Virus record (IMG/VR): IMGVR_UViG_3300020411_000475
Span: 1-33,598 of that record
Strand: one strand, 5' to 3'
Length of the DNA: 33,598 nucleotides
Source: a virus
The notes under the pieces were generated by a model, which did not search any database, was not told the DNA's origin, and worked only from the letters and a program-made list of their open reading frames with translations. Position 1 is the first letter of the stretch. Each line of letters starts with the position of its first letter. This document shows, in pieces, positions 1 through 7,592 of this stretch. The position numbers and the translations under genes are program-made.

Positions 1-828
1 GAAGAGTTTGAAGAAATAGAAATTATTATTGAAGAAGATATAGACTTAATAGATGTATTAATAGCTAATGATATATTTCCTCCTGAACCAGAGGAAGTAT
101 TGGAAGATTTAAAAGAGGTACAGGATGAGTTGGACAAAGAGATACATGGAGATGACATTATTACAGAAGATATTATACAGGATGAAGAAGAAGTTCTTTC
201 TGAAGAGATGGTTGAGGAAGAAGTTGCAGAGCTAGAAGAAGTAATAGATATACCTGTAGTTGAAGAAGATTTATCTGAAGAAGAAGTTGAAGAAGTTATT
301 GAAGAATATGTTGAAGAACTTGAAACTGAAGAAGTTGTTGAAGTCTTAGAAGAAGTAAATGATATTGGTGTACAGAATCTATCCGAAGCCACAGAGGAAA
401 CACAGGCGGTAGTACAGGCTGTAGTAGAAGAAGCTATTGAAGATATAGAAGAACTAACTGAAGAACAAGTTGAGGTTGTGGCTGAAGTACTACAAGTAGA
501 AGCAGAAGATGTAGAGATAATAGCTGAAGCTGTTAAAGAAGACGAGTCAGTTGCTACTGCTGTAGAAGAATATGTTGAAAGAGCTGTAGAAAATAAAGAT
601 GTAGAGAACTATACCCTTGCTGATGTTGTTACAGAGGTACAGTATGAGGAGTTCTTAGAGAATCCAATAGAAACTTTTGTGGATTTTGATAACATACAAG
701 AAATAAGTATTGCAAACATTGGTGATGATATGACAACAGACCAAAAAGAAAAAGCACAAGAGGTTGTAGTACCAGTAATTTTGACTAGAATAGCTAGTAT
801 GGCAGCATTTGTAATGAGGAAATCATAA
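1..828 (+). CDS. Very acidic repetitive protein, 5' end outside window
   Basis: The frame is open from base 1, so the true start lies upstream; the TTG at 100 is only the first start-like codon inside the window. The visible 275 residues are dominated by Glu, Val, Ile and Asp in runs such as EEVEEVIEEY, predicted to be helical and highly negative. The last 40 residues change character and end in a short hydrophobic and basic tail (VPVILTRIASMAAFVMRKS). The stop overlaps the next start (taATG at 826-830), so it is coupled to the small membrane protein downstream. I do not recognise a named family. Position before holin-like genes would fit a late structural or lysis-linked protein, but this is inference. 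The low complexity makes similarity searches unreliable. Confidence 0.75.
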   Translation, partial: EEFEEIEIIIEEDIDLIDVLIANDIFPPEPEEVLEDLKEVQDELDKEIHGDDIITEDIIQDEEEVLSEEMVEEEVAELEEVIDIPVVEEDLSEEEVEEVIEEYVEELETEEVVEVLEEVNDIGVQNLSEATEETQAVVQAVVEEAIEDIEELTEEQVEVVAEVLQVEAEDVEIIAEAVKEDESVATAVEEYVERAVENKDVENYTLADVVTEVQYEEFLENPIETFVDFDNIQEISIANIGDDMTTDQKEKAQEVVVPVILTRIASMAAFVMRKS

Positions 829-1049
829 TGTTTAAAAAGATATGGTCTTGGTTTGTAGAGATAATTAAAGAAACTTTAAATCTTAGTTGGACTTTAGTTG
901 GTTTAGTTATTGCTACACTCACTCTTACTGGTTCTGCTCAACAAATTACAGGGCTTGCGACTTTAATAACACTATGCGTATGGTTACTAACCATAGGTTT
1001 TAGAAAGGATAAAGATAATAATGCAGGTAAAAAAACTGCCTCAAGATAA
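828..1049 (+). CDS. Small two-helix membrane protein, possible holin or lysis accessory
   Basis: 73 residues. An amphipathic N-terminus (residues 1-18, rich in Trp and Lys) is followed by two hydrophobic segments at about 19-36 and 40-58 and a basic, hydrophilic C-terminus. That topology fits a class II holin or another small phage membrane protein. It starts in a taATG overlap with the acidic protein and sits two genes before the better-supported r1t-type holin, so this cassette may hold two holin-like proteins, or this one may be a regulator or spanin-like partner. No diagnostic family motif is visible. The gene is likely real because of its coupling, length and membrane pattern; its function is a guess. 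Confidence 0.65.
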   Translation: MFKKIWSWFVEIIKETLNLSWTLVGLVIATLTLTGSAQQITGLATLITLCVWLLTIGFRKDKDNNAGKKTASR

Positions 1050-1125
1050 AGAGTGTAGAACATTTCTACATGCTAATGGTTATACAAATGTAACCATTTG
1101 TAATTGTAAATACCCAAGGAGATAA
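1021..1125 (+). CDS. Possible 34-aa Cys-containing peptide
   Basis: An ATG at 1021 opens a 34-codon frame that overlaps the end of the preceding gene out of frame and stops one base before the next start. It fills an otherwise empty 77-base gap. The product has three Cys (one at residue 12 and a CNC) and a basic C-terminus. A weak purine-rich stretch (AAGGATAAAG) precedes it. No family is recognised and a chance ORF is quite possible. Confidence 0.25.
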   Translation: MQVKKLPQDKECRTFLHANGYTNVTICNCKYPRR

Positions 1126-1126
1126 T

Positions 1127-1723
1127 ATGAAACTACAAGTTATAAGAACTCAGTTCGGTAAGGATGCTACTAATGGTATGTTATTTATAGATGGTATCTT
1201 TGAATGCTATACATTAGAAGACCAGTACCAAGCTGTTAAAGTAATGCATGAGACATGTATACCTGAAGGTATATACGATGTTAAGTTTAGAAAGACAGGT
1301 GGATTCCATGCTAAGTATTCAGAAAGATATAAGAATGCACACTATGGTATGTTACATATACAAGATGTACCTAACTTTACCTATATCTTAATTCATAGTG
1401 GTAATACAGATGAGCATACCTCAGGTTGTCTAATTGTTGGAGAGACTCAGCAAGACTTAGACTTAAGTGATGATGGCTTCATAGGTCATAGTGGCACTGC
1501 GTATAAGAAAATGTATAGAAAGGTAGCTAATCAATTACTACAAGGTAAAGATGTAACAATAGAATATACAACTATAGATAAACTACTTAACCAAAAACCT
1601 GTTGTTGATAATAAAGCTAAAGACCATGTGGTATTAGCAGAGACAGTATATGAAAAACTACAAGAAATAAATGGTAATGTACTAACTACTAATGCTATGA
1701 TTAAAGGAAGGATAATTAACTAA
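1127..1723 (+). CDS. DUF5675 family protein, L,D-transpeptidase-like, lysis cassette
   Basis: 198 residues with a clear AAGGAG site seven bases before the ATG. Residues 1-110 follow the pattern of phage DUF5675 proteins: an early TLED motif (29-32), IPEGIYDV (45-52), a VPNF segment (81-84) and the core IHSGNTDEHTSGCLIVG (89-105). His90 and the SGC at 99-101 resemble the His...(S/T)xGC active site of L,D-transpeptidase folds, suggesting action on peptidoglycan; that link is inference from the motif. The last ~50 residues are a separate, less conserved tail. Lying between two small membrane proteins, it probably acts in lysis or wall remodelling. No other endolysin is seen in this cassette, so it could be the lysin itself. 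It overlaps the next start (taATG at 1721-1725). Confidence 0.7.
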   Translation: MKLQVIRTQFGKDATNGMLFIDGIFECYTLEDQYQAVKVMHETCIPEGIYDVKFRKTGGFHAKYSERYKNAHYGMLHIQDVPNFTYILIHSGNTDEHTSGCLIVGETQQDLDLSDDGFIGHSGTAYKKMYRKVANQLLQGKDVTIEYTTIDKLLNQKPVVDNKAKDHVVLAETVYEKLQEINGNVLTTNAMIKGRIIN

Positions 1724-2004
1724 TGTTTGAAAAAAAATCACGAAGAAGAAACTCTGATGGGACATTCAAGATGGATGTGAAGTGGACCCCTTGGAATGAA
1801 GCATGGAGTTATAAAATGAGTGAAGACTTAAAAGATATGATTGAGCGAACAGCTTGGACATTCGTTGAAGCCTTTATCGGTGCCTTAACAGTTGCTCCTC
1901 TTGTTGGTGTAGAAGCTGAAACAATTCAGTTAGCTGCATTAGCTGGTGGTGGTGCTGCATTAGCAGTAGTTAAGACATACGCTAAGAAACAAATCAGTAA
2001 GTAA
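1723..2004 (+). CDS. r1t-type holin
   Basis: 93 residues. Residues 1-40 are hydrophilic and basic or Trp-rich. A segment at about 41-63 (ERTAWTFVEAFIGALTV and following) and a Gly/Ala-rich hydrophobic segment at 68-83 form a pair of membrane helices, then a basic tail ends in KKQISK. The pattern, an Arg/Thr-led first helix, then a loop and a small-residue second helix ending in basic residues, matches phage r1t-type holins, which permeabilise the inner membrane at lysis. The N-terminal extension before the helices is longer than in the shortest family members. It is the last gene of the plus-strand cassette and is followed by a hairpin. Confidence 0.7.
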   Translation: MFEKKSRRRNSDGTFKMDVKWTPWNEAWSYKMSEDLKDMIERTAWTFVEAFIGALTVAPLVGVEAETIQLAALAGGGAALAVVKTYAKKQISK

Positions 2005-2011
2005 TCTTATA

Positions 2012-2051
2012 GCAAAGCCATGGGTGTTATCCTTTCTACCATGGCTCTTGC
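2012..2051. terminator. Stem-loop between convergent operons
   Basis: AGCCATGG (2016-2023) pairs perfectly with CCATGGCT (2039-2046); GCAA (2012-2015) then pairs with TTGC (2048-2051) across a one-base bulge. The loop is 15 bases. It fills the gap between two converging stop codons and is the obvious candidate for a bidirectional terminator, although neither side has a long uninterrupted T-run. Confidence 0.6.
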
Positions 2052-2055
2052 TTAT

Positions 2056-2871
2056 TTAAAATGGAGCGTCATTAGGACCAATTTCGTCCATTGATTTCGC
2101 TTTAGGAACTTTCATTCCATTCATAGCTGCAGCATAATCTTTCCACATCTCAGGTGTATTCCAACCATCTACCCACCATGATTTAGAAAATACTTTCCCA
2201 TCAACGGTGTCACCTTTCGTACAATTACTTGCACCTGAACATCTAAAGTCAGGACTCTTAGCTGTTTTCTTATCCTTAGGACTTATGTAGTTAACTACTA
2301 ATCCACACATACATAGTAAGTCTGTGTTATTAACAGCTATCTCTCCAGTTTTTTCATGTGTAGATTTAGATGTATGGTCAAAGCCTGCCTCTTTTAATAC
2401 AGCTCTAACACCTTCAGCCTCAGATGAAGGAGAAGTGGAGGGAGGAGGCGTAGCCTTTTTCCCTTCCTCCTGAGCTATGTCCTTCTCCTTTTTTTGAGGG
2501 ATTGGTTTGCTTTGAGCCACTTCACTTTTACCTGTAGACTTAGACATTTCTTCTAATGAAGGTCTTTTCTTTCCGCTACCTTGGTACATCCAATTAGCTA
2601 ATGCTCTACCAATAGCAGAAGTTTCACAGTTTTCCATCCATGCATCTGCATTTGCAAATCCACCTTGACCTTTTGTTTCTTGTGCTATACCTGTTGATAC
2701 AGGATTTATATCTTCCATATCCTTATAAAGTAATGCTCTTACAATAACCATAGTTCCATCGTCACTTGTAGATACTACCTCTGTAAAGATACGACCATTT
2801 GGATTATCTTTCCAAAATTTTTTTAATCTATCTTCGACCATTTCATAGTCAGCAGGATTAAACTTTGCCAT
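2056..2871 (-). CDS. ERF-like single-strand annealing / ssDNA-binding protein
   Basis: 271 residues; an AAGGAGG site lies about eight bases before the ATG. Residues 1-105 carry the block DYEMVEDRLKKFW (8-20), GRIFTEVV (26-33) and ENCETSAIGRALANW (80-94) followed by KKRPSLEEM. The ENCETSAIGRALA signature is typical of ERF-type recombinases and related actinophage proteins that promote annealing of complementary DNA strands. Residues 115-155 form a low-complexity Lys/Glu/Pro/Ser linker. The C-terminal region (185-271) has Cys187, Cys189, Cys211 and Cys217 and several Trp, a plausible zinc ribbon. It is the last gene of the minus-strand block and ends at the shared hairpin. The family call is fairly firm; the zinc site is inference. 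Confidence 0.7.
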   Translation of the reverse strand: MAKFNPADYEMVEDRLKKFWKDNPNGRIFTEVVSTSDDGTMVIVRALLYKDMEDINPVSTGIAQETKGQGGFANADAWMENCETSAIGRALANWMYQGSGKKRPSLEEMSKSTGKSEVAQSKPIPQKKEKDIAQEEGKKATPPPSTSPSSEAEGVRAVLKEAGFDHTSKSTHEKTGEIAVNNTDLLCMCGLVVNYISPKDKKTAKSPDFRCSGASNCTKGDTVDGKVFSKSWWVDGWNTPEMWKDYAAAMNGMKVPKAKSMDEIGPNDAPF

Positions 2872-2900
2872 TTTTTATACCTCCTTGATATATCCTTATT

Positions 2901-3041
2901 CTATTCTTCTTCTTGTTTTATGTTGCTAATATTTGTAACCCCTGTTCTTATAGGGACATACTCATATTTACCGTTTTGTTCTATTACTAGATGTGGTATT
3001 GAACCAACACCTGCAAACTCAACAGCTTTGACATTAGCCAT
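2901..3041 (-). CDS. 46-aa protein resembling the C-terminal half of a thioredoxin fold
   Basis: This short gene starts in an overlap with the stop of the metallophosphoesterase gene; two in-frame ATGs are adjacent (3044 and 3041) and a GGAGG just upstream favours the second. The product reads GVGSIPHLVIEQNGKY (11-26) then VPIRTGV, which recalls the cis-Pro strand and glycine turn of thioredoxins and glutaredoxins. The CxxC half is absent, so it is not a complete redox enzyme. It ends in QEEE. Translational coupling supports expression; the thioredoxin resemblance is weak inference. Confidence 0.5.
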   Translation of the reverse strand: MANVKAVEFAGVGSIPHLVIEQNGKYEYVPIRTGVTNISNIKQEEE

Positions 3042-4093
3042 CATTCCTCCAAGTCAACTAAGTACTCAGCAGTTACACCTTTGCTAGGTTTAACAAACAA
3101 AGTATATTGGGAAGGTCTTCCCATACTTGCTAGTTGTTCTTGTGCATAAGGATTGTGGCTTTCTGTACTACCATTGACCCAAACTCTTACATCATTAATG
3201 TATAAGTGTGTTGGTGTGTGGTAATGACCACAGACTGCATGAGTAAATTCTTCCATTAGTCCTGCAGAACCCAATGATTTCCAACCTAATATCTTTTTGT
3301 TGTAGCCATAGAAAGGAACACCCATAGTTCCTCTAATGTTATCTCCATGGAATAAAAGAAACTTAGCTTTGACACCTAAGTCAGCTACTGTATACCATGA
3401 TTTCTCAGGGACATGAAACTTAATTCGTTTCTCACCCTCGAACATAGTCTGTAGTATTTTTCCTAACATTCTATCTGCATTACTTTCAGGGTTATAGTCT
3501 CGTCTAGACCTCCCCCCTAATGCACCATGGTTTCCTATGACCCAATAACATTCTACTGTCTCAAACTCAGTTAACAACTTACTAAAGAAGTTATTTAATA
3601 TCCTTGGTCCATCAACAGTTACCTGTCTATATAATGAGCTATCTATCTCATGTGCTTGTCCAGGGAATATAAGCTCTCCTTCAATGATGTCACCGAGTGC
3701 AAAGACTACACATCTTTTTACGATATGATTAGCCTTTTGTATCCTAGCTATCTTGATAATTTTATCTGCATATCTGTCTATTCTTTCTTCTGCAACCTGT
3801 GTGTTATAGCTTGATGTATGCTTTGCTAACTGAACATCAGATAACAATGGTACACAGATTTCTTCTCCCTTCTTTGCAGTAGATATCTTAGGTCCTTTAA
3901 TGTTTGGTAATGTCAATGTAGACATTCCATCTTTTGCACCACGATATACAGCTTCAACTAAATCAGCTTTCTTATCTTTAAGACTATCTATTCTTTTCAA
4001 TAGTCTTTGATTAGTATCTTTTAGTTCTTTTATCTTTTCACTTTCAGCTTCAGCTAATAGCTCAGCTAAAGCCTTATCTTGTTTCTTGTTCAT
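3041..4093 (-). CDS. Calcineurin-like metallophosphoesterase
   Basis: 350 residues. Residues 1-48 are a charged helical or coiled-coil lead. The catalytic domain then shows the family's metal-binding blocks in order: SDVQLA (85-90, Asp86), GDIIEGE (134-140, Asp135), GNHG (187-190, Asn188/His189), HGD (249-251) and GHYH (289-292). These ligate two metal ions and hydrolyse phosphomono- or diesters; in phages such proteins may act as nucleases or phosphatases, but the substrate cannot be read here. Its start overlaps the preceding HTH gene by 20 bases, and its stop overlaps the 46-aa gene. The usual first-block DxH is a DxQ here, a mild departure from the consensus. Confidence 0.8.
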   Translation of the reverse strand: MNKKQDKALAELLAEAESEKIKELKDTNQRLLKRIDSLKDKKADLVEAVYRGAKDGMSTLTLPNIKGPKISTAKKGEEICVPLLSDVQLAKHTSSYNTQVAEERIDRYADKIIKIARIQKANHIVKRCVVFALGDIIEGELIFPGQAHEIDSSLYRQVTVDGPRILNNFFSKLLTEFETVECYWVIGNHGALGGRSRRDYNPESNADRMLGKILQTMFEGEKRIKFHVPEKSWYTVADLGVKAKFLLFHGDNIRGTMGVPFYGYNKKILGWKSLGSAGLMEEFTHAVCGHYHTPTHLYINDVRVWVNGSTESHNPYAQEQLASMGRPSQYTLFVKPSKGVTAEYLVDLEE

Positions 4094-4349
4094 TGATATA
4101 CTCGTTTATCCATACTGATATTCTTGACCTAGACACAGGAAAATTAAACTCATCACGCAGTATTCTTGCTACAGAACTAGCATTTGGTTTCTTTCCCTGA
4201 CGCATTATGGATTCTAATCCCTCAATGAATGGTTTCACCCTGTCAGGTATCTGTTCATACCATGGAGTATGACCACCTTGTTTTGAAGCCATTGCTTTGT
4301 CAAGCAATTTCTTCATGTTTGTTTCTATGTTTGTGTTGTTTGTATTCAT
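4074..4349 (-). CDS. Small helix-turn-helix DNA-binding protein
   Basis: 91 residues. The C-terminal half (about 58-86) reads as a helix-turn-helix: SSVARILRDEFNFPVSRSRI then SVWINEY. The N-terminus is an Asn/Thr-rich lead. No good Shine-Dalgarno site precedes the ATG at 4349, so either a later Met (codon 12 or 20) is used or the message is leaderless. It is the first gene after the tandem terminators, so it probably has its own promoter and may regulate, or act with, the metallophosphoesterase that it overlaps by 20 bases. No closer family is recognised. Confidence 0.7.
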   Translation of the reverse strand: MNTNNTNIETNMKKLLDKAMASKQGGHTPWYEQIPDRVKPFIEGLESIMRQGKKPNASSVARILRDEFNFPVSRSRISVWINEYINEQETR

Positions 4350-4394
4350 GTGTATATGCTATCACATAACTTTGTTTATACAAGTTATTGATAG

Positions 4395-4455
4395 GGGAAA
4401 TTTTAGACCAAAAAAAAAGGCGTGTATTCACACGCCTTTAGGGAAATTTTAGACC
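4395..4455. repeat. Direct repeat GGGAAATTTTAGACC beside each terminator
   Basis: The 15-base sequence GGGAAATTTTAGACC occurs at 4395-4409 and again at 4441-4455, each directly before the A-run of one terminator. Together with the shared GGCGTG stem base this makes a roughly 46-bp tandem duplication whose loops and upper stems have diverged. Confidence 0.85.
4410..4439 (-). terminator. Rho-independent terminator, distal copy of tandem pair
   Basis: GGCGTGT (4419-4425) pairs with ACACGCC (4430-4436) around a four-base loop. On the minus strand the stem is followed by nine T (A-run at 4410-4418). It is followed by a copy of the same downstream sequence as the other terminator (GGTCTAAAATTTCCC on the minus strand). 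Confidence 0.9.
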
Positions 4456-4491
4456 AAAAAAAAAGGCGTGAGAGTTTATCTCACGCCTTTT
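4456..4491 (-). terminator. Rho-independent terminator, proximal copy, ends the VWA operon
   Basis: GGCGTGAGA (4465-4473) pairs with TCTCACGCC (4479-4487) around a five-base loop, and flanking A/T extend the stem. On the minus strand it is followed by nine T. It lies ten bases beyond the stop codon of the VWA gene. Confidence 0.92.
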
Positions 4492-4500
4492 AGTTGGTGC

Positions 4501-6375
4501 TTACTTGCTTTGCTTTACAGAAGTTGCTAATTGCTTAGCTACTTTGTGAACTAATTCATAACTATTAATAGGTATAATATTATTCTTTACCATAAAGTTC
4601 ATAATCTCTAATCTTTTCTCAGCACTTAATTCTCTAGTGTTACCATTATCTTTATCAACACCAATGAATTGTAAATCAGATACAAGTATTCTAGGAAGAG
4701 GCTGTTTAGCTAACCACTTAACAGCATCAAAGTCTATATTGTTTTGACCATAATCCTTAAGTCTATCAATAGCTTTACTATCATACCTTCCTTTATCTGC
4801 AATTATTTCTATCATTCCATGATACATTTCACCATTGAATCTAATATCATTTTGAGAACTTCCATAGCCAACATAACCTGCAATGGTAGAAGCTGGAAGA
4901 AGTTTAATAATCTCTACAACTTCTTCTGTATACCAACCCATTGAACCACTAAAGTCTATCATCATTGAACCACCTGCAACAGTTCTTCTACTTGAAAATA
5001 CTTTTCTATCAAGTGCCATTCTGTGCATATTCTTTGGTACAACACCATAGTCAGAGTTTCTTTTTCTTAACTCTCTTATAGCTTGGTTAACTTTCTCCTT
5101 AGGTTTAAATGGTTTTATATCTGCATTACCATGTACACCATCAGACTCATAGTTAGTCCTATACAGAAATGTAGCATCATGATTAGCTTGTTTTTTAATC
5201 TCATCTTTAGTTTCTTTATCTAAAGATTCAGGTAACTTAATACCATCTTGAACAGCTTCTTTAGCTTTCTGTGCCATTTCCATAGGTGTAATTCTATTGC
5301 TAAACTTTTCATCATAGTACTTACCGTCCCAATCATTCAAGGTTAGTTTGTTATACACCTTTCTTACCATACCCTTATACTTCTTAGGATAGGTAGTCAT
5401 GTATCCATAGCCAGTTCTTTCTCTCTGTTTCCAAGAATATCTCATAGCTTTATAAGGAAACTTCCTCATATCTGATGGAAGTTGTTGAGCATTTCTGATA
5501 ACCATAGAAGTATGCCTACACATATTTTCAAAGAAATCTACTTCTTTTTGTATTAATTCCTTATCAAATGTTCCAATGATTTGATTTGATTTAACTTGAT
5601 TAAGTATCTCATCATTAATCTTTGACCAATCAACATCATTATCTACTAAAGCTAGTTTCCTAACTGCATTCAAATGTGCTACTCTATAATTTTTTGTATC
5701 ATAGTAATCAGTAACCATATCTGCATAAGCCTTTTGTACATAAGACTCGTTGACTAAAGGATAAGGTGAACTATATAACTTCTTATATGTTATATAGTTA
5801 AACATCTCCTTTGTCATACCTTCTTCATTCTTAATATTCTTAATTTCAAAGTCAGATATGTTCTCAACATAGCACTTCTCCTCAGCTTCCATAGGAGTAT
5901 ACTCAGGTAATGAAGCAAAGAACTTCACAATGCTTTTGATAATTCCTTTATCATACTCTAAGATTTCCTCACTAACATTACCCCACCAGTTATTACCAAC
6001 CATATTCTTAGTTGATGTATTAATCCTTGATGGATAGCAAAGTTTCTTATACATTAACTTGACCTGCCATACAGATGAAATTAATTGAGAAAGATAAATT
6101 ATATCTTCTGTACCAAGTATTAGCTTTTTGTATTTATCAAATCTGAAATACTTATTAGCTAACATGGTAAGGTTTATAGCTTTTCTTTCTTCTATACCAT
6201 CTAAGTAGGGGAGAGAGGGAACTTGTAATTCCCTCCCACCTCTATCATACGAGGAGGTTTTATTAAGTTTGTATTTCACAACCCTATTACCCCTCAAAGC
6301 TAAGTTAGGATATTGAATAGGTTTAGTAATTTCTTTGTTATCACTTCTAAACAAATCCATGTTACTCATCCTCAT
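4501..6375 (-). CDS. VWA-domain protein, partner of MoxR-like ATPase (CobT/ViaA-like architecture)
   Basis: 624 residues. Residues 1-440 are mostly helical and unfamiliar, with many Tyr, Lys and Trp. The C-terminal third is a von Willebrand A domain: the MIDAS DxSxS is seen as IDFSGSM with Asp474, Ser476 and Ser478. The strand ILVSDLQF places a later acidic residue at Asp567. The usual Thr-containing GGT loop appears as GQNNIDFD (543-550), so the MIDAS Thr seems to be replaced. Such C-terminal VWA proteins work with MoxR-family AAA+ ATPases (RavA-ViaA, CbbQ-CbbO, NorQ-NorD, CobS-CobT) to remodel or metallate a target protein. Here the ATPase gene is immediately upstream and overlaps it by 14 bases. 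Starts at 6375 and 6369 both have an upstream GAGG. The target is unknown; no CobN-like chelatase is in the window. Confidence 0.85.
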   Translation of the reverse strand: MRMSNMDLFRSDNKEITKPIQYPNLALRGNRVVKYKLNKTSSYDRGGRELQVPSLPYLDGIEERKAINLTMLANKYFRFDKYKKLILGTEDIIYLSQLISSVWQVKLMYKKLCYPSRINTSTKNMVGNNWWGNVSEEILEYDKGIIKSIVKFFASLPEYTPMEAEEKCYVENISDFEIKNIKNEEGMTKEMFNYITYKKLYSSPYPLVNESYVQKAYADMVTDYYDTKNYRVAHLNAVRKLALVDNDVDWSKINDEILNQVKSNQIIGTFDKELIQKEVDFFENMCRHTSMVIRNAQQLPSDMRKFPYKAMRYSWKQRERTGYGYMTTYPKKYKGMVRKVYNKLTLNDWDGKYYDEKFSNRITPMEMAQKAKEAVQDGIKLPESLDKETKDEIKKQANHDATFLYRTNYESDGVHGNADIKPFKPKEKVNQAIRELRKRNSDYGVVPKNMHRMALDRKVFSSRRTVAGGSMMIDFSGSMGWYTEEVVEIIKLLPASTIAGYVGYGSSQNDIRFNGEMYHGMIEIIADKGRYDSKAIDRLKDYGQNNIDFDAVKWLAKQPLPRILVSDLQFIGVDKDNGNTRELSAEKRLEIMNFMVKNNIIPINSYELVHKVAKQLATSVKQSK

Positions 6376-7093
6376 CCTCTTCCTCTATGCTATCACTTCT
6401 ATCATCTGAATCTTGTATAGCTAATGCTTCTACCAATGAATCAGCATCATCTTGAAATACAGCGAATGAAGCGTCATCTACATCTATACCATTATCCATA
6501 AGATTCGCAAAGTCTATCCATTTACGAACAGAGAATACATGGTTTTCTTCTGTGTAGTCGTTATATATTCCTCTAAGATTTGTAGGTAATTGTTTAATCG
6601 CATCAGGATTAACCTTATCCATATGAATCTTAACAGGGAATCTATCTGCTAATGCCTCTGATAAATCATCAGGCACACCATTCATAGTTGCTATAATCTG
6701 AAAACCTTCAGCAGGTCTAACAGTTTCTTTTTCTTTATTAGGTAAAGTAAACCTCGCAAACATAGGGTCATCTAATAGTGCATGAAGAAATGTCATCACA
6801 TCTACTCCTGCATTATCAATCTCATTGATAACCAATCTTGCACCCTGTTTCCAAGCCTTTATTCCTAAGCCATCATGCCACTCAAAAGCACCCTGTTCAT
6901 TAGGAACATAGTGTCCTAACAATTCAGTAGCAGTACTATCTTGTGTTAAGGTAGTTTGGAACATCTCTTGTCCCTCCTTTAATCCTTCTGTGGCTGCAAT
7001 ATAAGTTTTCCCTGTGCCAGGCGGACCGTATAGTAGTATCCTCCTTGAAACAGGAAGCACCTTTGTTAATACTTCCCAACATCTGTTGTTCAT
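6362..7093 (-). CDS. MoxR-family AAA+ ATPase (CobS-like)
   Basis: 243 residues from the ATG at 7093, chosen because AGGGAG lies eight bases upstream; a GTG at 7102 would add three residues. Numbering from the ATG: Walker A GPPGTGKT at 23-30, Walker B as LVINEID (Glu91, Asp93), sensor 1 IIATMNG (Asn138) and the arginine finger in ALADRF (Arg151). The LLGHYVP segment and an insert between Walker B and sensor 1 fit the MoxR/CobS branch. The C-terminus is extremely acidic (IEEEDEDE). It would hydrolyse ATP as a ring and act on a substrate recruited by the VWA protein encoded just downstream. Phage genes of this type are often labelled cobS, but nothing here shows a role in cobalamin synthesis. 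It begins one base after the stop of the 165-aa gene. Confidence 0.88.
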   Translation of the reverse strand: MNNRCWEVLTKVLPVSRRILLYGPPGTGKTYIAATEGLKEGQEMFQTTLTQDSTATELLGHYVPNEQGAFEWHDGLGIKAWKQGARLVINEIDNAGVDVMTFLHALLDDPMFARFTLPNKEKETVRPAEGFQIIATMNGVPDDLSEALADRFPVKIHMDKVNPDAIKQLPTNLRGIYNDYTEENHVFSVRKWIDFANLMDNGIDVDDASFAVFQDDADSLVEALAIQDSDDRSDSIEEEDEDE

Positions 7094-7094
7094 A

Positions 7095-7592
7095 TTAATC
7101 ACTCCCTTTCTCTAACTTGTTCATCTCTTCAATGAACTCTTGTGTTATGGTTTCTTTCTCTTGTTTCCACCAATCAGCCCACTCTTTTTGCTTTAAGTAT
7201 CTAATTGATGGTACTTCAGGTAGCAACTCAAAAGCTGTTGCTGGAATATCAACGATAAACCTTCGTTGAAGTTCTCTATCCTGAGACATAAGTCCTGTCC
7301 ATATAGTTCTATAATGTAGGTCAGTCCTTTCGCCTTGCTTGTGATAATGAGGAACTACCATTACTAGAAATAATGGGAATCTATCATCAATCACATCAGA
7401 CAACTCATCACTCTCTTCTCTTGAACGAAAGATAGCATCTAATAATTGCCTGTTATATCCATACCTTATGGATAAATTGTTAAGATATTTAAGTATATCT
7501 TTAGTTATTGCACAGCTTTTCTTTTTCATAGAAGCCTTAGCAATATCTTCTTCATGTCCTTCTATACCTGTGTACTCTCCAGTATCACTCAC
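7095..7592 (-). CDS. Unknown 165-aa protein of the MoxR-VWA operon
   Basis: It starts with a GTG in a GTGA overlap with the stop of the upstream gene; that gene's last codons (GAGGAGGAAGAG) supply the ribosome site. The protein appears soluble and alpha-rich, with no membrane segment, Cys motif or recognised catalytic block. Notable stretches are a Trp-rich WADWWKQEKE near residue 140 and a hydrophobic strand PLFLVMVVPHYHK around 73-85. Its tight coupling to the ATPase suggests that it is a subunit or adaptor of the MoxR-VWA machine, which is inference from context only. Confidence 0.7.
   Translation of the reverse strand: MSDTGEYTGIEGHEEDIAKASMKKKSCAITKDILKYLNNLSIRYGYNRQLLDAIFRSREESDELSDVIDDRFPLFLVMVVPHYHKQGERTDLHYRTIWTGLMSQDRELQRRFIVDIPATAFELLPEVPSIRYLKQKEWADWWKQEKETITQEFIEEMNKLEKGSD

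Noticed and set aside
6362-7093. Naming the ATPase cobS as a cobalamin-synthesis gene
   Set aside because: The motifs fit the MoxR/CobS branch in general, and no CobN or other cobalamin gene is present, so the metabolic role is not supported.
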